DNA of 64,000 nucleotides from Bog-756 sp963718405 (GCA_963718405.1 CAVQYZ010000002.1:744001-808000), one strand, 5' to 3'. Positions 55,034 to 63,815 are shown, counted from the stretch's first letter. The notes: a model not told the origin generated them from the letters alone. A program made the numbers and translations.

Positions 55034-56914
55034 GTGAGCGACCCGAACCAGGTGGGCGGCCGGAGCGCAGAGCCGGCTCCCGGCTCGAGGATCGACGTGG
55101 TGGCTCCGCTGCAGGGAACGGTGGTTGCGGTGCGGGTGGCGGTGGGCCAGATCGTGGGGGCCGGCGCCCCGGTGGTCATCGTGGAGTCCATGAAGATGGA
55201 GCACGTGGTGGGGGCACCGGCCGGCGGCACCGTGGTGTCCCTGGCTGCGGTGCCCGGGACGGTGGTGGAGGCCGGTGCGCCGCTGGCCGTGATGGAAGCG
55301 GTGGCGGCTCCCTCCGAACCCGCGGTGGTCCTGTCCGAGGCCACCGACCCCGATGCGGTCCGGCCCGATCTGGCCGAGGTTCAGCAGCGACAGGCCCGGG
55401 TGCTCGATCAGGGCCGCCCCGATGTGGTGGACCGGCGCCATCAGCGGGGCAGGCGCACGGCCCGCGAGAACATCGACGATCTCTGCGACCCCGGAAGCTT
55501 CACCGAGTACGGCTCGTTGGCCATCGCCGCCCAACGGGGCCGACGGCCGGTGGAGGAGTTGATCGAACGCACCCCGGCCGACGGGCTGGTGGCGGGAGTC
55601 GGGCGGGTCAACGGGGACCGGTTCGGCGACCGCCGGGCGTCGTGTGCCGTCCTCTCCTACGACTACACGGTCCTGGCCGGGACCCAGGGCCAGCAGAACC
55701 ACCGGAAGAAGGACCGGGTCTTCGAAGTCATCGAGCGGCTGCGGCTGCCGGTGGTGCTGTTCGCCGAAGGCGGGGGAGGCCGTCCCGGCGATACCGACTA
55801 CGCCGTGATCACCGGGCTCGACACCACGGCCTTCGCCCGGTTCGGGGCCCTCAGTGGGTTGGTCCCGATGGTGGGCATCGCCTCGGGATGGTGCTTCGCC
55901 GGCAATGCCGCCCTGCTGGGCTGCTGCGACGTGATCATCGCCACCCCGGAGACGTCGATCGGCATGGGCGGGCCGGCCATGATCGAAGGGGGTGGCCTCG
56001 GCACCGTGGCGCCCGAGGAGATCGGGCCCCTTCCGGTCCAGACGGCCAACGGCGTGGTGGATCTGGTGGCCGAGGACGACGCCGGCGCGGTCGCACTGGC
56101 CAAGCGGTACCTCTCCTACTTCCAAGGCTCCGAGGAAGCGTGGCGGTGTGCCGACCAACGCCTCCTTCGGGAGTGCGTGCCGGCAGAGCGCCGTCAGGTC
56201 TACGACATCCGCACCGTGGTGACCACCATGGCCGACACCGATTCGGTGCTGGAGCTCCGGGCCGGGTTCGGACCCGGCATGGTGACCGCCCTGGTGCGCA
56301 TCGAGGGTCGGCCGGTCGGCGTGGTGGCCAACAACCCCGGCCACCTCGGGGGAGCCATCGACCGTGACGGAGCGGACAAGGCGGCCCGGTTCCTCCAGCT
56401 GTGCGACGCCCATGACGTTCCGGTGCTGCTCCTATGCGACACTCCGGGCTTCATGGTCGGCCCCGAGGCCGAACGGACCGGTCAGGTTCGCCACTTCAGC
56501 CGGCTCTTCGTCATTGGGGCCAGCCTGACGGTCCCGTTCTTCACCATCGTCCTGCGCAAGGGCTACGGGCTGGGAGCCCAGGCCATGGCCGGGGGAAGCT
56601 TCCGCTCTCCGCTGTTCGTAGTGGCCTGGCCCACAGGCGAACTGGGGGGCATGGGGCTCGAGGGGGCGGTGCGGCTCGGGTTCCGTCGCGAGCTCGAGGC
56701 GGTGGAGGACCCCGACGAGCGGGAGGAGCTGTTCCAGAGCATGGTGGACCGGGCCTACCAGCACGGGAAGGCCCTCAACGTGGCCACCGCCTTCGAGATC
56801 GACGACGTGATCGATCCGGCCGACTCCAGGCGACGGATCGTGGAGATGCTGCGCGCTGCCCCGACTCCTCCCGAACGGACCGGCAAGAAGCGGAACTGCA
56901 TCGACACCTGGTGA
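55034..56914 (+). CDS. Biotin carrier and carboxyltransferase fusion of an acyl-CoA carboxylase
   Basis: Residues 20-93 are a biotinyl domain with ESMKMEH (biotinylated Lys-54). Residues 110-626 form a carboxyltransferase related to AccD/PccB: TARENIDDLCDPGSFTEYG, the oxyanion glycines near GGGGRPGD and a C-terminal GPEAERTGQVRHFSRLF with GAVRLGFRRELE. A carrier domain at the N-terminus of the beta subunit is unusual, since BCCP normally joins the biotin carboxylase. No biotin carboxylase gene is nearby. The likely substrate is a short-chain acyl-CoA or a methylcrotonyl-like thioester. Confidence 0.85.
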   Translation: MSDPNQVGGRSAEPAPGSRIDVVAPLQGTVVAVRVAVGQIVGAGAPVVIVESMKMEHVVGAPAGGTVVSLAAVPGTVVEAGAPLAVMEAVAAPSEPAVVLSEATDPDAVRPDLAEVQQRQARVLDQGRPDVVDRRHQRGRRTARENIDDLCDPGSFTEYGSLAIAAQRGRRPVEELIERTPADGLVAGVGRVNGDRFGDRRASCAVLSYDYTVLAGTQGQQNHRKKDRVFEVIERLRLPVVLFAEGGGGRPGDTDYAVITGLDTTAFARFGALSGLVPMVGIASGWCFAGNAALLGCCDVIIATPETSIGMGGPAMIEGGGLGTVAPEEIGPLPVQTANGVVDLVAEDDAGAVALAKRYLSYFQGSEEAWRCADQRLLRECVPAERRQVYDIRTVVTTMADTDSVLELRAGFGPGMVTALVRIEGRPVGVVANNPGHLGGAIDRDGADKAARFLQLCDAHDVPVLLLCDTPGFMVGPEAERTGQVRHFSRLFVIGASLTVPFFTIVLRKGYGLGAQAMAGGSFRSPLFVVAWPTGELGGMGLEGAVRLGFRRELEAVEDPDEREELFQSMVDRAYQHGKALNVATAFEIDDVIDPADSRRRIVEMLRAAPTPPERTGKKRNCIDTW

Positions 56915-56937
56915 GCGGACGGGCCTGGCCCCGGTCC

Positions 56938-57835
56938 TCAGTGGTCGAGCAGACCGTCGGTGAACTCCTTCACCGAGCACCACGACGTCACGGCCTCGGG
57001 CACTCCCAGGTTGACCAGCCCCTGTACGCCGTGCACCCCACCGGCCACCACATCGATCCGGGCGTCCACGCCGGCGGCCCCGGCCCGTCGGGCCATCCGC
57101 TCGGCGTCGAGGCGGCACAGATCGGTCTCGCCCACCTGGAGCAATACCGGGGGCAACCCGGCCAGGTCACCGCGAGCGGGGGAGGCTTCGGGGTCGTGGC
57201 CATCGACGCAGCCCAGATAGTCACGGGCCCGGGCCCTCAGGAAGCCTTCGGTGATGAAGGGGTCGGGGTCCCGCCGGCCCGCTCCCCGGGTACCCGGCGG
57301 TATCGAGGTCGACCCACCCCGACAGGCTGACCACGCCGGCCGGCAGTGGGAGACCGGCGTTGCGGACCCGCAGCACGGTGGCCAGGGCCAGGCCTCCCCC
57401 ACACGAGTCACCCAGGAGGACCAGGCGGTCAGGAGGCTGGCCCTCCTCGAGGAGGCCCCGGTAGGCCGAGGCGCAGTCGTCCAGAGCGGCCGGATAGGGA
57501 TGCTCGGGAGCCAATCGGTAGTCGACCGTGAGCACCGGGACACCGATCCACTCAGCCACGTACTCGGCGTAGAACTGGTACGCCGCCAGGTCGCAGGAGA
57601 CGAAGGCGCCACCGTGGAAGAAGAGCACCGCACCGCGAGACGGGTCCGAGTCGGGCCGGGTGAGCCATGCCCCCGGCACTCCACCGACATCGACGGGCCG
57701 GGTCGTGGTCCCCTCGGCCAACGGGTGGCCGTGGAACGGTGCCATCTTGGCCCGGGTGGTCAGGTAGTCGTCGTCGGGATGGGCGAAGTCGGCCGGCATG
57801 CCGGCGATGATCTGAGCCAACGGCCCGCTGGTCAC
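56938..57835 (-). CDS. HSL-family alpha/beta hydrolase, frame-broken
   Basis: The GTG at 57835 overlaps the deacetylase stop by 4 bp (GTGA). The protein has the HGGA oxyanion box in LFFHGGAFV, VDYRLAPEHPYPA, the nucleophile in GDSCGG, the Asp in VGETDLC and the His in GGVHGVQ. The frame breaks near 57262-57285; removing one base in GGGCCGG restores GSGRRDPDPFITEGF. It hydrolyses acyl or aryl esters in the cytosol. Confidence 0.83.
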
Positions 57836-58839
57836 CAGAGCTGCTCACGGCGCTGGGTGGCGATGTCGGTCAGCCGATCCATCCCCGGTCCTCCCGAGGT
57901 GGTGGCTTCAGTGCGCTCCGGCGATCCGACCAGCGCTCCGAGAGTGGCCGACACCGACGACCGCAGAGCGCCGAGGTCGTAACCCCCTTCGAGGAACAGC
58001 ACGGTTCGTCCGGGGCCCGGGGCGTACCGTGCCACCACCGGGGCCAACGCCGCAAAGTCACCGGCCGAGAGAGCCAGGTCGGCCAGCGGGTCGGCCCGAT
58101 GGGCGTCGAACCCGGCCGACACCAGGACCCACGAAGGAGCGAAGGCTTCGACCACCGGACCGACCAACTCATCGAAGGCCCGCAGCAGTACATCGCCGGT
58201 GGTCCCCGGGGGTAGGGGCACGTTGAGCGTGGTTCCCCCGGCACCGGGGCCGCCCACCTCGTCGGCCCGTCCGGTCCCCGGGTAGCACGGCCACTGATGG
58301 GTGGAGACGTAGAGGACCTCCGGGTCGTCCCAGAACAGCGCCTGGGTCCCGTTGCCGTGATGGACGTCCCAGTCCACGATGAGCACCCGCTCGCCCGCCG
58401 AGACCAGGCTGGCCGCCGCCACCGCCACGTTGTTGATCAGGCAGAAGCCCATGGCCCGGTCGGCCAGGGCGTGATGGCCGGGGGGACGGGCCGCCACGAA
58501 CGCCGTGCCGGTGCCTGCTCGCTTCAGGGCCTCGATGGCCACCAGCCCGGCCCCGGCCGACAGCCGGGCGGCATCCCACGACCCGGCGGTGGCGTAGGTG
58601 TCGGCGTCCAGGTGGCCCCCGCCGGCGGCAGAGAGCCGTTCCAGGGCCTGAAGGTGCTCGGGCGAGTGCACCCGTTGCAGCTCGGCCTGGGTGGCCGCCC
58701 GCGACGGCGCCACCACCAGGTCGCTACCGAGGTGGAGGTCGTCCACCCCGTCGAGGACGGCGCCGATCCGGGCCGGCCTCTCGGGATGGTTGCGTTCCAG
58801 ATGCGCATCCGATTCGACCGGTCCCACCATGATCAGCAC
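57832..58839 (-). CDS. Histone deacetylase superfamily (acetoin utilisation/acetylpolyamine-type) protein
   Basis: The 335-residue protein has NHPERPARI at the start, the catalytic His pair in RPPGHHALAD and the zinc ligands in DWDVHHGNGT, with SAGFDAHRADPLADL later. All HDAC-fold metal residues are visible, so it should be an active deacetylase of small amines or proteins. It is translationally coupled to the esterase downstream, suggesting successive deacylation steps on one substrate. Confidence 0.9.
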   Translation of the reverse strand: MLIMVGPVESDAHLERNHPERPARIGAVLDGVDDLHLGSDLVVAPSRAATQAELQRVHSPEHLQALERLSAAGGGHLDADTYATAGSWDAARLSAGAGLVAIEALKRAGTGTAFVAARPPGHHALADRAMGFCLINNVAVAAASLVSAGERVLIVDWDVHHGNGTQALFWDDPEVLYVSTHQWPCYPGTGRADEVGGPGAGGTTLNVPLPPGTTGDVLLRAFDELVGPVVEAFAPSWVLVSAGFDAHRADPLADLALSAGDFAALAPVVARYAPGPGRTVLFLEGGYDLGALRSSVSATLGALVGSPERTEATTSGGPGMDRLTDIATQRREQLW

Positions 58840-58869
58840 TGCCAGCCAGTCTGCATCAGCGCCCCGGTC

Positions 58870-58955
58870 GTCTCCAACCGGAGCCCGGGAGACCGCAAAC
58901 GGCTACCCTCCGGAGCCGTTGGCCGACCTCCCGATAGTCCCTACCAAACAGGGAC
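58870..58955 (+). promoter_or_regulatory. Hairpin-rich leader upstream of the CPA2 antiporter
   Basis: Three consecutive perfect stems occur: GTCTCC/GGAGAC (58870-58893), AACGGCT/AGCCGTT (58898-58920) and GTCCCT/AGGGAC (58937-58955). It precedes the antiporter start by about 50 bp. It could be a structured ion-responsive leader or just stable GC-rich sequence in a divergent promoter. Confidence 0.4.
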
Positions 58956-59003
58956 GGACGCCTAATGTAAGGCGATGTTCAGCCACCCGTCGGGCAGAGG
59001 AGC

Positions 59004-60197
59004 GTGACGGCCGGGGCGGTCGGAACGCTGGTTCTGATCGGCATAGCCGCGGTGCTGGCTCCGATCCTGTCGGAGCTGACCGGCCGGCTGGCCATCCCCG
59101 AGATCGTCATCCAGATCGGACTGGGCATTCTGATCGGTCCCTATGTCCTCGATCTGGCCCACGTCAACAGCACGGTGACCGGGCTGTCGGACCTGGGACT
59201 GACCTATCTCATCTTCATGGCCGGCTACGAGCTGAACCTGCAACAGATCAAGGGCCAACCCCTCCGGCTGGCCGGCATCGGGTGGGGGATGTCGCTGGTC
59301 ATCGGCCTCGGTGCGGCCTTCGCCCTGGTGTCGGTAGGGGTGGCCCGCGACACGGTGGTGGTGGGACTGGCCCTGACCACCACGGCGCTCGGGACCCTGG
59401 TGCCGATGTTGCGCGACGCCGGTGTCATGGACACCAAATTCGGCTCCCAAATCGCCGCCATCGGCACGGTGGGGGAGTTCGGGCCCATCGTGGCCGTGGC
59501 CCTCCTGCTGACCAAGAAGGACCCCATTTTGACCTCACTGCTCCTGGTGGCCTTCATCGTGGTGGCGGTGGTCACCGTGCTGTTTGCGGCACGGGCCCAG
59601 CCAACGCGGCTGGTGTCCCTGCTCGAACGGCACCTCGACTCGAGTGCACAGCTCCCGGTCCGGATCTCGTTGCTCTTGGTGGTGTTGTTGGTACTGCTGG
59701 CCGAAACCCTGGGCCTCGACGTGCTGCTCGGGGCGTTCACGGCCGGCATCGTGGTCCGGCTGTTCTCGGCCGGCGGGGAGAGCGAGGCCATCAAAGCCAA
59801 GCTGGAGGCCATCGGATTCGGGTTCCTGATCCCGATCTTCTTCGTGGTCAGCGGCATCAACTTCGATCTGCACGTCTTCATCCACGACCCCACCGACCTG
59901 TGGCGGGTTCCGGTCTTCTTGGCCCTCATGTTGGTGGCCCGTGGGGTGCCGGTGTTCCTGCTGTACCGGAAGGTCCTCACTCCTCCGGAACGGATCCCCA
60001 TGGCCCTGCTGTCGGCGACCGGGCTACCCCTGATCGTGGTCATCACCAGCATCGCCTTGGCGGCCGGGAGGATGCTCGAGGTCAACGCGGCATCGCTGGT
60101 AGCCGCCGGGATGCTCTCGGTCATGCTGTTCCCGGCCCTCGGGTTGCTCCGGCTCGGCGGCAAGAAAGGCGTGGCCACCGAGCCTGAGGCCGCCTGA
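59004..60197 (+). CDS. CPA2-family cation:proton antiporter
   Basis: The 397-residue protein has about 12 membrane segments. It shows ELTGRLAIPEIVIQIGLGILIGP at the start, the FMAGYELNL helix (F-x-x-G-x-E-L, a CPA2 hallmark), and VLLGAFTAGIVVRL later. The paired acidic residue in the family's ND/DD site is represented by the E-F-G-P region near residue 160. It exchanges K+ or Na+ for protons. The GTG follows AGAGGAGC. It has no C-terminal RCK domain. Confidence 0.9.
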   Translation: MTAGAVGTLVLIGIAAVLAPILSELTGRLAIPEIVIQIGLGILIGPYVLDLAHVNSTVTGLSDLGLTYLIFMAGYELNLQQIKGQPLRLAGIGWGMSLVIGLGAAFALVSVGVARDTVVVGLALTTTALGTLVPMLRDAGVMDTKFGSQIAAIGTVGEFGPIVAVALLLTKKDPILTSLLLVAFIVVAVVTVLFAARAQPTRLVSLLERHLDSSAQLPVRISLLLVVLLVLLAETLGLDVLLGAFTAGIVVRLFSAGGESEAIKAKLEAIGFGFLIPIFFVVSGINFDLHVFIHDPTDLWRVPVFLALMLVARGVPVFLLYRKVLTPPERIPMALLSATGLPLIVVITSIALAAGRMLEVNAASLVAAGMLSVMLFPALGLLRLGGKKGVATEPEAA

Positions 60198-60248
60198 TCC
60201 GGCCCGGCGACCGGACCGCCCGGGCGGGGCCCCGGGCCCATCGGCCGG

Positions 60249-60935
60249 TCAGGGCGTGTCGTTCTGCACGCTGAGCCAGTCGCGGGCGTCGAGGTAGGGA
60301 GCGAAGGCCGTGGCGATGGCGTCGATGTCGGCCGGTGCCTTGGGTCGCTGCAGCTCGTACACGTGGGGGAACTCCAGCCATCCGGTGACGTGCTCCCACA
60401 GGCGTACGGCGTCCCGGCCGCGGGGCGGATCGACCAGGACCGGGCCGAACAGGGCCTGACCGTCATCGAAGATCAGCGTGGGCACCCCGAACCCACCCTT
60501 GGACACCACCAGGTCGTGTTCGGCCCGGACCTCGTCGCCGGTGCTCTGGTCCTCGATGGCCGCCCGGACGATCCCCGGGTCCATGCCCATCTCGGCGAGG
60601 AGCTCCTCGGCCACTTCGGGCCGGTGGGGTTTGCGCCCGTCGACATGGAGGGCCCGGCCGGCGGCGGCGTACCAGGCTTCGAGATCGGCCATGTCCCGGC
60701 GCCGGAGGTAGGCCCCGATCCGCATCATGGAGAAGCCGTACGACCACTCACGCTCCCAGGGGTGCTTCTTCCCCTCGGCCCGGTTGACCTCTTCGAGGCT
60801 GAAGAAGCGCCAGCGGACCTCGACGCCGGTCATGTCCCGGACCTGGCGCATCCACAGGGATGTCTGGTAGGCGTAGGGGCACATGATGTCGAAGTGGAAG
60901 TCCACCCCGACCGGTCCCTCCGGTTGCTTGCTCAT
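60249..60935 (-). CDS. DsbA-like thioredoxin-fold protein (mycothiol-dependent nitroreductase type)
   Basis: The 228-residue protein has VDFHFDIMCPYAYQTSLWM, a single-Cys CPYA motif in the DSBA/HCCA isomerase-like fold, a helical insert with EEVNRAEGKKHPWEREWSY and the cis-Pro loop FGVPTLIF. This combination fits actinobacterial DsbA-family proteins that use mycothiol. The ATG follows AAGGAGC. It is in the same direction as, and downstream of, an aldo/keto reductase. Confidence 0.82.
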   Translation of the reverse strand: MSKQPEGPVGVDFHFDIMCPYAYQTSLWMRQVRDMTGVEVRWRFFSLEEVNRAEGKKHPWEREWSYGFSMMRIGAYLRRRDMADLEAWYAAAGRALHVDGRKPHRPEVAEELLAEMGMDPGIVRAAIEDQSTGDEVRAEHDLVVSKGGFGVPTLIFDDGQALFGPVLVDPPRGRDAVRLWEHVTGWLEFPHVYELQRPKAPADIDAIATAFAPYLDARDWLSVQNDTP

Positions 60936-60988
60936 GGCAGCTCCTTCCCCGGTGATGTTCCTCTCCGGCACCGTAGACGCCGGCTCGC

Positions 60989-61969
60989 TCAGAAGTGCCC
61001 CAGTACCGGATGGGGGACGTAGGGCTCCTCGAGCCGGGCCACTTCCTCGTCGGTGAGGCGCAGTTGCTCGGCGGCCAGGGCGTCGGTCAGGTGGCCCGGC
61101 TTGGTGGCTCCGATGATCGGGGCGGTGACCCCGGGGCGTTGGAGCAGCCAGGCCAGGGCGATCTGGGCCGGGGGCACCTGTCGCTCGGCCGCCACCTCGG
61201 CCACCCGCTCCACCACGTCGAAGTCGGTGGGCTGGCTGTAGAGGTAGTCGGTGAAGGTGTCGGTATCGGCCCGGGTGGTGTTGTGCTCCCCGCCCCGCGT
61301 GCGATTGCCCGCCAATACCCCGCGGGCCAGCGGGCTCCACGGGATGACCCCCACGCCCTGGTCCTGACAGAGCGGGATCATCTCCCTCTCTTCCTCCCGG
61401 TAGATCAGGTTGTAGTGCGGTTGCATGGAGACGAACCGGGTCCAGTGATGGAGGTCGGCCAGGTATTGGGCCTTGGCGAACTGCCACGAGAACATGCTGC
61501 TGGCTCCGATGTAGCGCGCCTTGCCCGAGCGCACCACGTCGTGGAGTGCCTCCAGGGTCTCCTCGATGGGCGTACGGGGGTCCCAGCGGTGGATCTGGTA
61601 GAGGTCCACGTACTCCATCCCCAACCGGGTCAGCGAGGCGTCGATGGCCGACAGGATGTGCTTGCGGGAGAGTCCACCGCCGTTCTCCCCCGGGGTCATC
61701 GGCATGAAGACCTTGGTGGCCACCACCATCTCGTCGCGACCTAGATAGCGGGGTAGCAGTCTGCCGGTGGCCACTTCGCTGGCCCCCTTGGAGTAGGTGT
61801 CGGCAGTGTCGAAGAAGGTGATGCCGCCTTCCACCGCGGCGCGGATGATGGGCTCGGCCTGCTCCTCGTTCAGCGCCCAGGGGCGATCGCTGTCGTTCCC
61901 GAAGCTCATCATGCCCAGGCAGACCCGTGAGACCCGCAGGCCGGTCTTACCGAGGTTGGTGTACTCCAT
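60989..61969 (-). CDS. Aldo/keto reductase
   Basis: This 326-residue AKR has the start LGKTGLRVSRVCLGMMSFG, the D-x3-Y pair in TFFDTADTYSKGASE, the Lys in MVVATKVFMPM and LYQIHRWDP. All four catalytic residues are visible. Length and motifs fit the YajO/Kv-beta-type group, NADPH-dependent. The ATG follows GGAGG. Confidence 0.92.
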   Translation of the reverse strand: MEYTNLGKTGLRVSRVCLGMMSFGNDSDRPWALNEEQAEPIIRAAVEGGITFFDTADTYSKGASEVATGRLLPRYLGRDEMVVATKVFMPMTPGENGGGLSRKHILSAIDASLTRLGMEYVDLYQIHRWDPRTPIEETLEALHDVVRSGKARYIGASSMFSWQFAKAQYLADLHHWTRFVSMQPHYNLIYREEEREMIPLCQDQGVGVIPWSPLARGVLAGNRTRGGEHNTTRADTDTFTDYLYSQPTDFDVVERVAEVAAERQVPPAQIALAWLLQRPGVTAPIIGATKPGHLTDALAAEQLRLTDEEVARLEEPYVPHPVLGHF

Positions 61970-62075
61970 GGATGCCTCCGATGATCGTGGTCCACCCGGC
62001 CGGAAGGGCCGTGGCTATTTGGGCGATGCTAGGGGGCAGGGCGGGTGCGCCCCGTCCGCCCAGCGCCGCCTCTGC

Positions 62076-62420
62076 CTAGTGGAGGTACTGCATCCAGTCG
62101 CGGGGAACCTTGCCGGCCGGACCGGGGGTCGGTTGACTGGACGGGTGGTGTCGGGGCGGGTCGAGCTGGGGCCCTTCACCTGTCTGATCGGAACGGTAGT
62201 CGTAGAACCAGTCCTCGCCGGGCTCGAAGCTCTGGATGACCCAGTGGTTGTCGGCGTGGGCGTGGGCACTGGCATGCTGGCTGGGCGAGGAGTCACAGCA
62301 CCCGATGTGGCCGCAGGCCGCACAGCGCCGCAGATGGAACCACCACCCCTCGGCTTCCAGGCACTCCACACAGCCGTCGCCACTCGGTGGCGTACTCGGA
62401 TTGATCAGCGAGTCGTCCAT
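62076..62420 (-). CDS. UBP-type zinc finger protein
   Basis: The 114-residue protein has the ZnF-UBP pattern C-x2-C (GCVECLEAEG), then C-x2-C in RRCAACGHIGCCD and the His cluster HASAHAHADNH with HWVIQSFEPGEDW. Actinobacteria carry single-domain copies, of unknown role, with no ubiquitin system. It is a good match to that group. A short Pro/Ser-rich tail follows. Confidence 0.9.
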   Translation of the reverse strand: MDDSLINPSTPPSGDGCVECLEAEGWWFHLRRCAACGHIGCCDSSPSQHASAHAHADNHWVIQSFEPGEDWFYDYRSDQTGEGPQLDPPRHHPSSQPTPGPAGKVPRDWMQYLH

Positions 62421-62590
62421 GGCCTGAGATTACCCGTCTGTCCACCGCTTCGAAGTGGTTGTCCTCACGAGCGCCCGACGGCGCCCGTTTGGCGCCGTAC
62501 TGACCAACGCCACGTCCGCTGCCGTCTTCGTTCGGGCAGGTGTAGACATGCCGGGAAGCACCTGTTGCGGCTCGTGAGAGGAGAACCTTC
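62421..62590. other. 170-bp divergent intergenic region
   Basis: No gene or clear operator is visible. GAGAGGAGAACC before GTG 62591 is the ribosome site of the downstream cyclase-like gene. Confidence 0.4.
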
Positions 62591-63002
62591 GTGGCGACCG
62601 AACTAGCCCAAGGCGGGCAGGCAACCCTTGACGCCTTCGCCAGAATGCGGGATTCGTCCCTGCCGTTCGAAGAGCGTTACACCGCCGACTTCACCGACCA
62701 TGATCCCGCCGAGGGGCAGCCTGCCGGCCCCGAGGGACCGGCCTGGTTCTGGGAGCAGTTCGAGAAGTCCTTCAGCGAGATCGAACGCCAGGTGATCGAG
62801 ACCATTGCCACACCTACGCGGCTGGTCACCGTGATGAACCTCTCGGGTACCCATACCGGGCCCGTTCCTCGGTCACCCTCCGACCGGCCGACGCTTCACG
62901 GTTCGGAACGTGCAGGTTGTGGGCTTTCGGGACGGCAAAGCCTCGGATCGCTGGGGCTCGACGGACGAGATGGGGATACTCCGGCAACTCGGCCTGATGT
63001 GA
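62591..63002 (+). CDS. SnoaL-like ester cyclase, frame-broken
   Basis: The GTG at 62591 (GAGAGGAGAACC) gives MRDSSLPFEERYTADFTDHDP and VTVMNLSGTHTG. Removing one extra base near 62858-62866 restores FLGHPPTGRRFTVRNVQVVG and a proper C-terminus FRDGKASDRWGSTDEMGIL, ending at 63002. This is the SnoaL/ester-cyclase fold used in polyketide or small-molecule metabolism, about 136 residues. Without the correction the frame runs on to 63061 in non-homologous sequence. Confidence 0.8.
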
Positions 63003-63198
63003 GGGTCTGCCCCTGGCCGGTCCCCCGGACCACCGTGATACCGCGGACGGCGACGAGTTGACCACGCTCAAGGCCTGCTTGGACCACTACCGGGAGACCT
63101 TCGCCCCGAAGTTGGACGGGGTGGATCCGGGGCGACTCTCCGAGCGCAGGCCACCGACGGCGCTGTGGGGGCTTGAGGCCGGCAGTAGCGTTCATCCG
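63003..63198 (+). pseudogene. DinB-like (DUF664) N-terminal fragment
   Basis: Frame 1 reads LTTLKACLDHYRETFAPKLD and GVDPGRLSERRPPTALWGLEAG. This resembles the first about 45 residues of DUF664/DinB-like proteins, then leads straight into the start of the SnoaL_4 protein. No upstream start codon except TTG at 63058 is available. It looks like a truncated gene remnant. Confidence 0.5.
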
Positions 63199-63705
63199 AT
63201 GATCGACGAGGCGCTGCTGGCCGAAGCTGTCCATGACACCGGAGTGCGCAGGCTGCAGCACGCCTACGCCGATGTGGTCAACCGGCGGGCCTGGCCCGAG
63301 CTGTCCCACCTGTTCCTGCCCGATGCCCCGGTGGTCATCGACCGCCGGGTCGGGGACCCGCTGCAGTTGGTGGGCCCGGTGGCCCTGGGCGAGTTCATCG
63401 GTGGGGCCATCGAGCAGTTCGAGTTCTTCGAGTTCGTGGTGCTCAACGCCCACATCGTGTTCCCCGAGGGGCCCATGGCCGGCACGGCGGTGTGCCGACT
63501 GTTCATGTGTGAGCTCCGCCAGGACCGGGCCAGTGGCCGGTGGACCAACGCTTACGGGCTCTATCACGACCGCTACCGGTTCGACGACGGCCGCTGGCGG
63601 TTCGCCGAGCGTCGCTATCACTCCTTGGCCCGCACGGGCCGCGACCTGGACGCCTTTCCGGTCCCCGACCACCCTGGCATCGACGTTCCCGGGTTGCCCT
63701 CCTGA
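63199..63705 (+). CDS. SnoaL_4/NTF2-like domain protein
   Basis: From the ATG at 63199, 168 residues show HDTGVRRLQHAYADVVNRRAWPEL, FLPDAPVVIDRR and a C-terminal YHDRYRFDDGRWRFAERRYH. This is the SnoaL_4 pattern of small NTF2-like enzymes. The open frame reaches back to 63058, but the added 47 residues resemble a different family. No strong ribosome site precedes 63199. The stop is followed by GCGCAGCC-type repeats. Confidence 0.75.
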   Translation: MIDEALLAEAVHDTGVRRLQHAYADVVNRRAWPELSHLFLPDAPVVIDRRVGDPLQLVGPVALGEFIGGAIEQFEFFEFVVLNAHIVFPEGPMAGTAVCRLFMCELRQDRASGRWTNAYGLYHDRYRFDDGRWRFAERRYHSLARTGRDLDAFPVPDHPGIDVPGLPS

Positions 63706-63775
63706 CGCGGCGCAGCCTTCCTGTCGCCCTGACCTAGCGCAGCCGCCTGCCCGGATGCGCAGCCGCCCGGTCGGA
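63703..63775. repeat. Degenerate tandem repeat after a stop codon
   Basis: Three to four imperfect copies of GCGCAGCC(T/G)(C/T)C-type units begin at the TGA of the SnoaL_4 gene and run to about 63775. Confidence 0.6.
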
Positions 63776-63815
63776 ACAGGCATCATCGACGACGGCATCG
63801 GAGCATGGGAGCATC

